Shown: in pieces, positions 61,349 to 64,000 of the stretch
Position numbering within the stretch: position 1 is the stretch's first letter
Layout of the letters: each line of letters opens with the position of its first letter
NCBI RefSeq assembly: GCF_027744825.2
Contig: NW_026527055.1
Location: 1,798,001 to 1,862,000, forward strand
Direction: 5' to 3'
DNA: 64,000 nucleotides
DNA from: Synchiropus splendidus
Lineage: Eukaryota > Chordata > Actinopteri > Syngnathiformes > Callionymidae
Made by a program: the position numbers and the translations under genes
The notes under the pieces: model-generated
What the model saw: the letters and a program-made list of their open reading frames with translations, nothing else
What the model was told of the DNA's origin: nothing
The model's database searches: none

Positions 61349-64000
61349 AGCTGTCTGTAGAGTTTTTCCTGAGTTATCAACATTCTTATGTTTGGCGTTC
61401 CGGAATCAACCTTATCTCAGGCTGAAAACGCGTTTTACGCATTGTGCCATGACTTTGCAGGAAAGCTTCAGAACATGAAATTTTCTACTCCCACTATAGC
61501 AGAAAGGGTCTTTCCAGTAGTTGCACATCAAATCTAAGCTGTCTGAAGTGTTTTTCCAAAGTTATCAATATTTTTATGTTTGGCGTTCCGGAATCGACCT
61601 TATCTCAGGCTGAAAACGCGTTTCCTGCATTGTGGCATAACTTTGCATAAAGCTTCAGAACATTAAATGTTCACCTCCCACTATAGCAGAAAGGGTCTTT
61701 CTAGTAGTTGCACATCAAATCTAAGCTGTCTGAAGTGTTTTTCCAAAGTTATCAATATTCTTATGTTTGGCGTTCCGGAATCAACCTTATCTCAGGCTGA
61801 AAACGCGTTTTACGCATTGTGCCATAACTTTGCAGGAAAGCTTCAGAACATGAAATTTTCAACTCCCACAATAGCAGAAAGGGTCTTTCTAGTAGTTGCA
61901 CATCAAATCTAAGCTGTCTGAAGTGTTTTTCCAAAGTTGTCAACATTTTTATGTTTGGCTTTCCGGAATCGACCTTATCTCAGGCTGAAAACGCGTTTCC
62001 TGCATTGTGGCTTAACTTTGCAGGGATGCTTCAGAACATGAAATTTTCACCTCCCACTGTAGCAGAAAGGGTCTTTCTAGTAGTTGCACATCAAATCTAA
62101 GCTGTCTGAAGTGTTTTTCCAAAGTTATCAATGTTTTTATGTTTGGCGTCCTGGAACCCTCCTAATCTCAGGCTGAAAACGCGTTTTCTGCATTGTGCCA
62201 TAACTTTTCAGGGAAGCTTCAGAACATGAAACGTTCGCCTACCACTATAGCGGATAGGGTCTTTCTAGTAGTTGCACATCAAATCTAAGCTGTCTGAAGT
62301 GTTTTTCCAAAGTTATCAACATTTTTATGATTGGCATTCTGGAACCCACCTTATCGGAGGCTGAAAACGCGTTTTCTGCATTGTGCCGTAACTTTGCAGG
62401 GACACATCAGAACATGAAATTTTTTCCTCCCACGATAGCAGAAAGGGTATTTCCAATAGTTGCACATCAAATCTAAGTTGTCTGAAGTGTTTTTCCAAAG
62501 TTATCAACATTCTTATGTTTGGCTTTCCGGAAACAACCCTATGTCAGACTGAAAACGTGTTTTCTGCATTGTGCCATAACTTTGCAGGGAAACTTCAGAA
62601 CATGAAATTTTAACCTCGCACTATAGCAGAAAGGGTCTTTCTAGTAGTTGCACATCAAATCTAAGCTGTCTGAAGTGTTTTTCGAAAATTATCAACATTT
62701 TTATGTTTGGCGTTCTGGAACCCACCTTATCTCAGGCTGAAAACGTGTTTTCTGCATTGTGCCATAACTTCTCAGGGAAGCTTCAGAACATGAAATTTTC
62801 ACCTCCCACTATCGCAGAAAGGGTCTTTCTAGTAGTTGCACATCAAATCTAAGCTGTCTGAAGTGTTTTTCCGAAGATATCAACATTTTTGTGTTTGGCG
62901 TTCCGGAACCGACCTTATCTCAGGCTGAAAACGCGTTTTCTGCTTTGTGCCATAACTTTGCAGGGAAGCTTCAGAACATGAAATTTTCAACTCCCACTAT
63001 AACAGAAAGGGTCTTTCTAGTAGTTGCACATCAAATCTAAGCTGTCTGAAGTGTTTTTCCAAAGATATCAACATTTTTGTGTTTGGCGTTCCGGAATCAA
63101 CCTTATCTCAGGCTGAAAACGCGTTTTCTGCTTTGTGCCATAACTTTGCAGGGAAGCTTCAGAACATTAAATTTTCAGCTCCCACTATGACAAACAGGTT
63201 CTTTCTAATAGTTGCACATCAAATCTAATCTGTCTGAAGTGTTTTTCGAAAGTTATCAACATTTTTATGTTTGGCGTTCCGGAACCCACCTTGTCTCAGG
63301 CTGAAAACGCGTTTTCTGCTTTATGTCATAACTTTGCTGGGAATCTTCAGAACATGAAATTTTCACCTCCCACTATAGCAGAAAGGGTCTTTCTAGTAGT
63401 TGCACATCAAATCTAAGCTGTCTGAAATGTTTTTTCCAAAGTTATCAACATTTTCATGTTTGGCGTTCCGCAACCCACCTTATCTCAGGCTGAAAACGCG
63501 TTTTCTGCATTGTGCCATAACTTTGCAGGGAAGCTTCAGAAAATGAAATTTTAACCACCCACTGTAGCAGAAAGGCTCTTTCTAGTAGTTTCACATCAAA
63601 TCTATGCTGTCTGAATTGTTTTACCAAAGTTATCAACAGTTTTATGTTTGGCGTTCCGGAACCCACCTTATCTCAGGCTGAAAACGCGTTTTCTACATTG
63701 TTCCTTAACTTTGCAGGGAAGCATCAGAACCTAACATTTTCAGCTCCCACTATGACAAACAGGGTCTTTCTAATAGTTGCACATCAAATCTAATCTGTCT
63801 GAAGTGTTTTTCGAAAGTTATCAACATTTTTATGTTTGGCGTTCCGGAACCCACCTTATCTCAGGCTGAAACTGTGTTTTCTTCATTGTCCCATAACTTC
63901 GAAGGAAAGCTTCACAACATGAAAGTTTCACCTCCCACTATAGCAGAAAGGGTTTTTCTAGTCGTTGCACATCAAATCTAAGCTGTCTGAAGTGTTTTTC
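61349..64000. repeat. Satellite, right end; mosaic of segments seen elsewhere
   Basis: About 61,430-61,670 is a fragment of the 1,313-bp unit. About 62,140-62,680 matches 33,310-33,850, and about 63,454-64,000 matches 12,869-13,410. The window ends inside a monomer, so the array continues. Confidence 0.88.

Larger units (their letters stand above)
41752..64000. repeat. 188-bp satellite array, right part
   Basis: About 118 further monomers in the same orientation and phase as on the left of the LINE, continuing past the window end. The same variant classes occur on both sides, so the LINE landed inside one array and does not mark a boundary between two families. No other insert is seen. Confidence 0.98.

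Noticed and set aside
41752..64000. The same repeated small open frames to the right of the LINE
   Set aside because: Same reason as on the left. The longer ones (80-130 codons) arise only where small indels happen to join two monomer frames.

Overview
This window is satellite DNA, almost end to end. About 61 kb consists of head-to-tail copies, all in one orientation, of a roughly 188-bp monomer. That is about 324 monomers by length, and a consensus copy is about 40% G+C by hand count. A single 3.05-kb non-LTR retrotransposon (LINE) interrupts the array at 38,688-41,736. I see no host protein gene, rRNA, tRNA or CRISPR array. The many 60-130-codon open frames in the array are monomer translations that re-enter stop codons each time the 188-bp period (not a multiple of 3) shifts the frame, so I do not annotate them as genes.

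The organism is an animal, most likely a teleost fish. This rests on recognising the LINE (APE endonuclease plus reverse transcriptase, G+C-rich, very short 3' UTR, RTE-like layout) as a type abundant in ray-finned fish genomes. The satellite itself was not matched to any named family. A long, mono-oriented, nucleosome-sized satellite with higher-order repeats suggests a centromeric or pericentromeric location, but that is inference.

Layout: 1-38,673 is the left array, 38,674-41,751 is the LINE with its target-site duplications, and 41,752-64,000 is the right array. Within the arrays, multi-monomer blocks have been re-duplicated. These include a 6-mer (2.06-4.32 kb), a 15-monomer shift (11.3/14.1 kb), an 11-mer (15.2/17.3 kb), a 9-mer of 1,684 bp (19.8-31 kb), a 7-mer of 1,313 bp (27.2-29.7 kb), a 376-bp dimer (31.6-32.4 kb), an 8-mer of 1,485 bp (44.7-51.5 kb), a 16-17-mer (51.6-57.1 kb) and a 13-mer of 2,443 bp (57.1-61.3 kb). 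Some segments recur at 29-51 kb distance, so the array is a mosaic built by repeated unequal exchange or conversion.

Two signals stand out. First, each monomer is packed with short dyads around a compact CpG cluster, and I find no CENP-B-box-like motif. Second, the 5' end of the LINE can be folded into the nested double pseudoknot of an HDV-like self-cleaving ribozyme, with its first paired base at the element boundary set by the target-site duplication. The LINE copy is dead: it has one in-frame nonsense codon and two apparent internal deletions.
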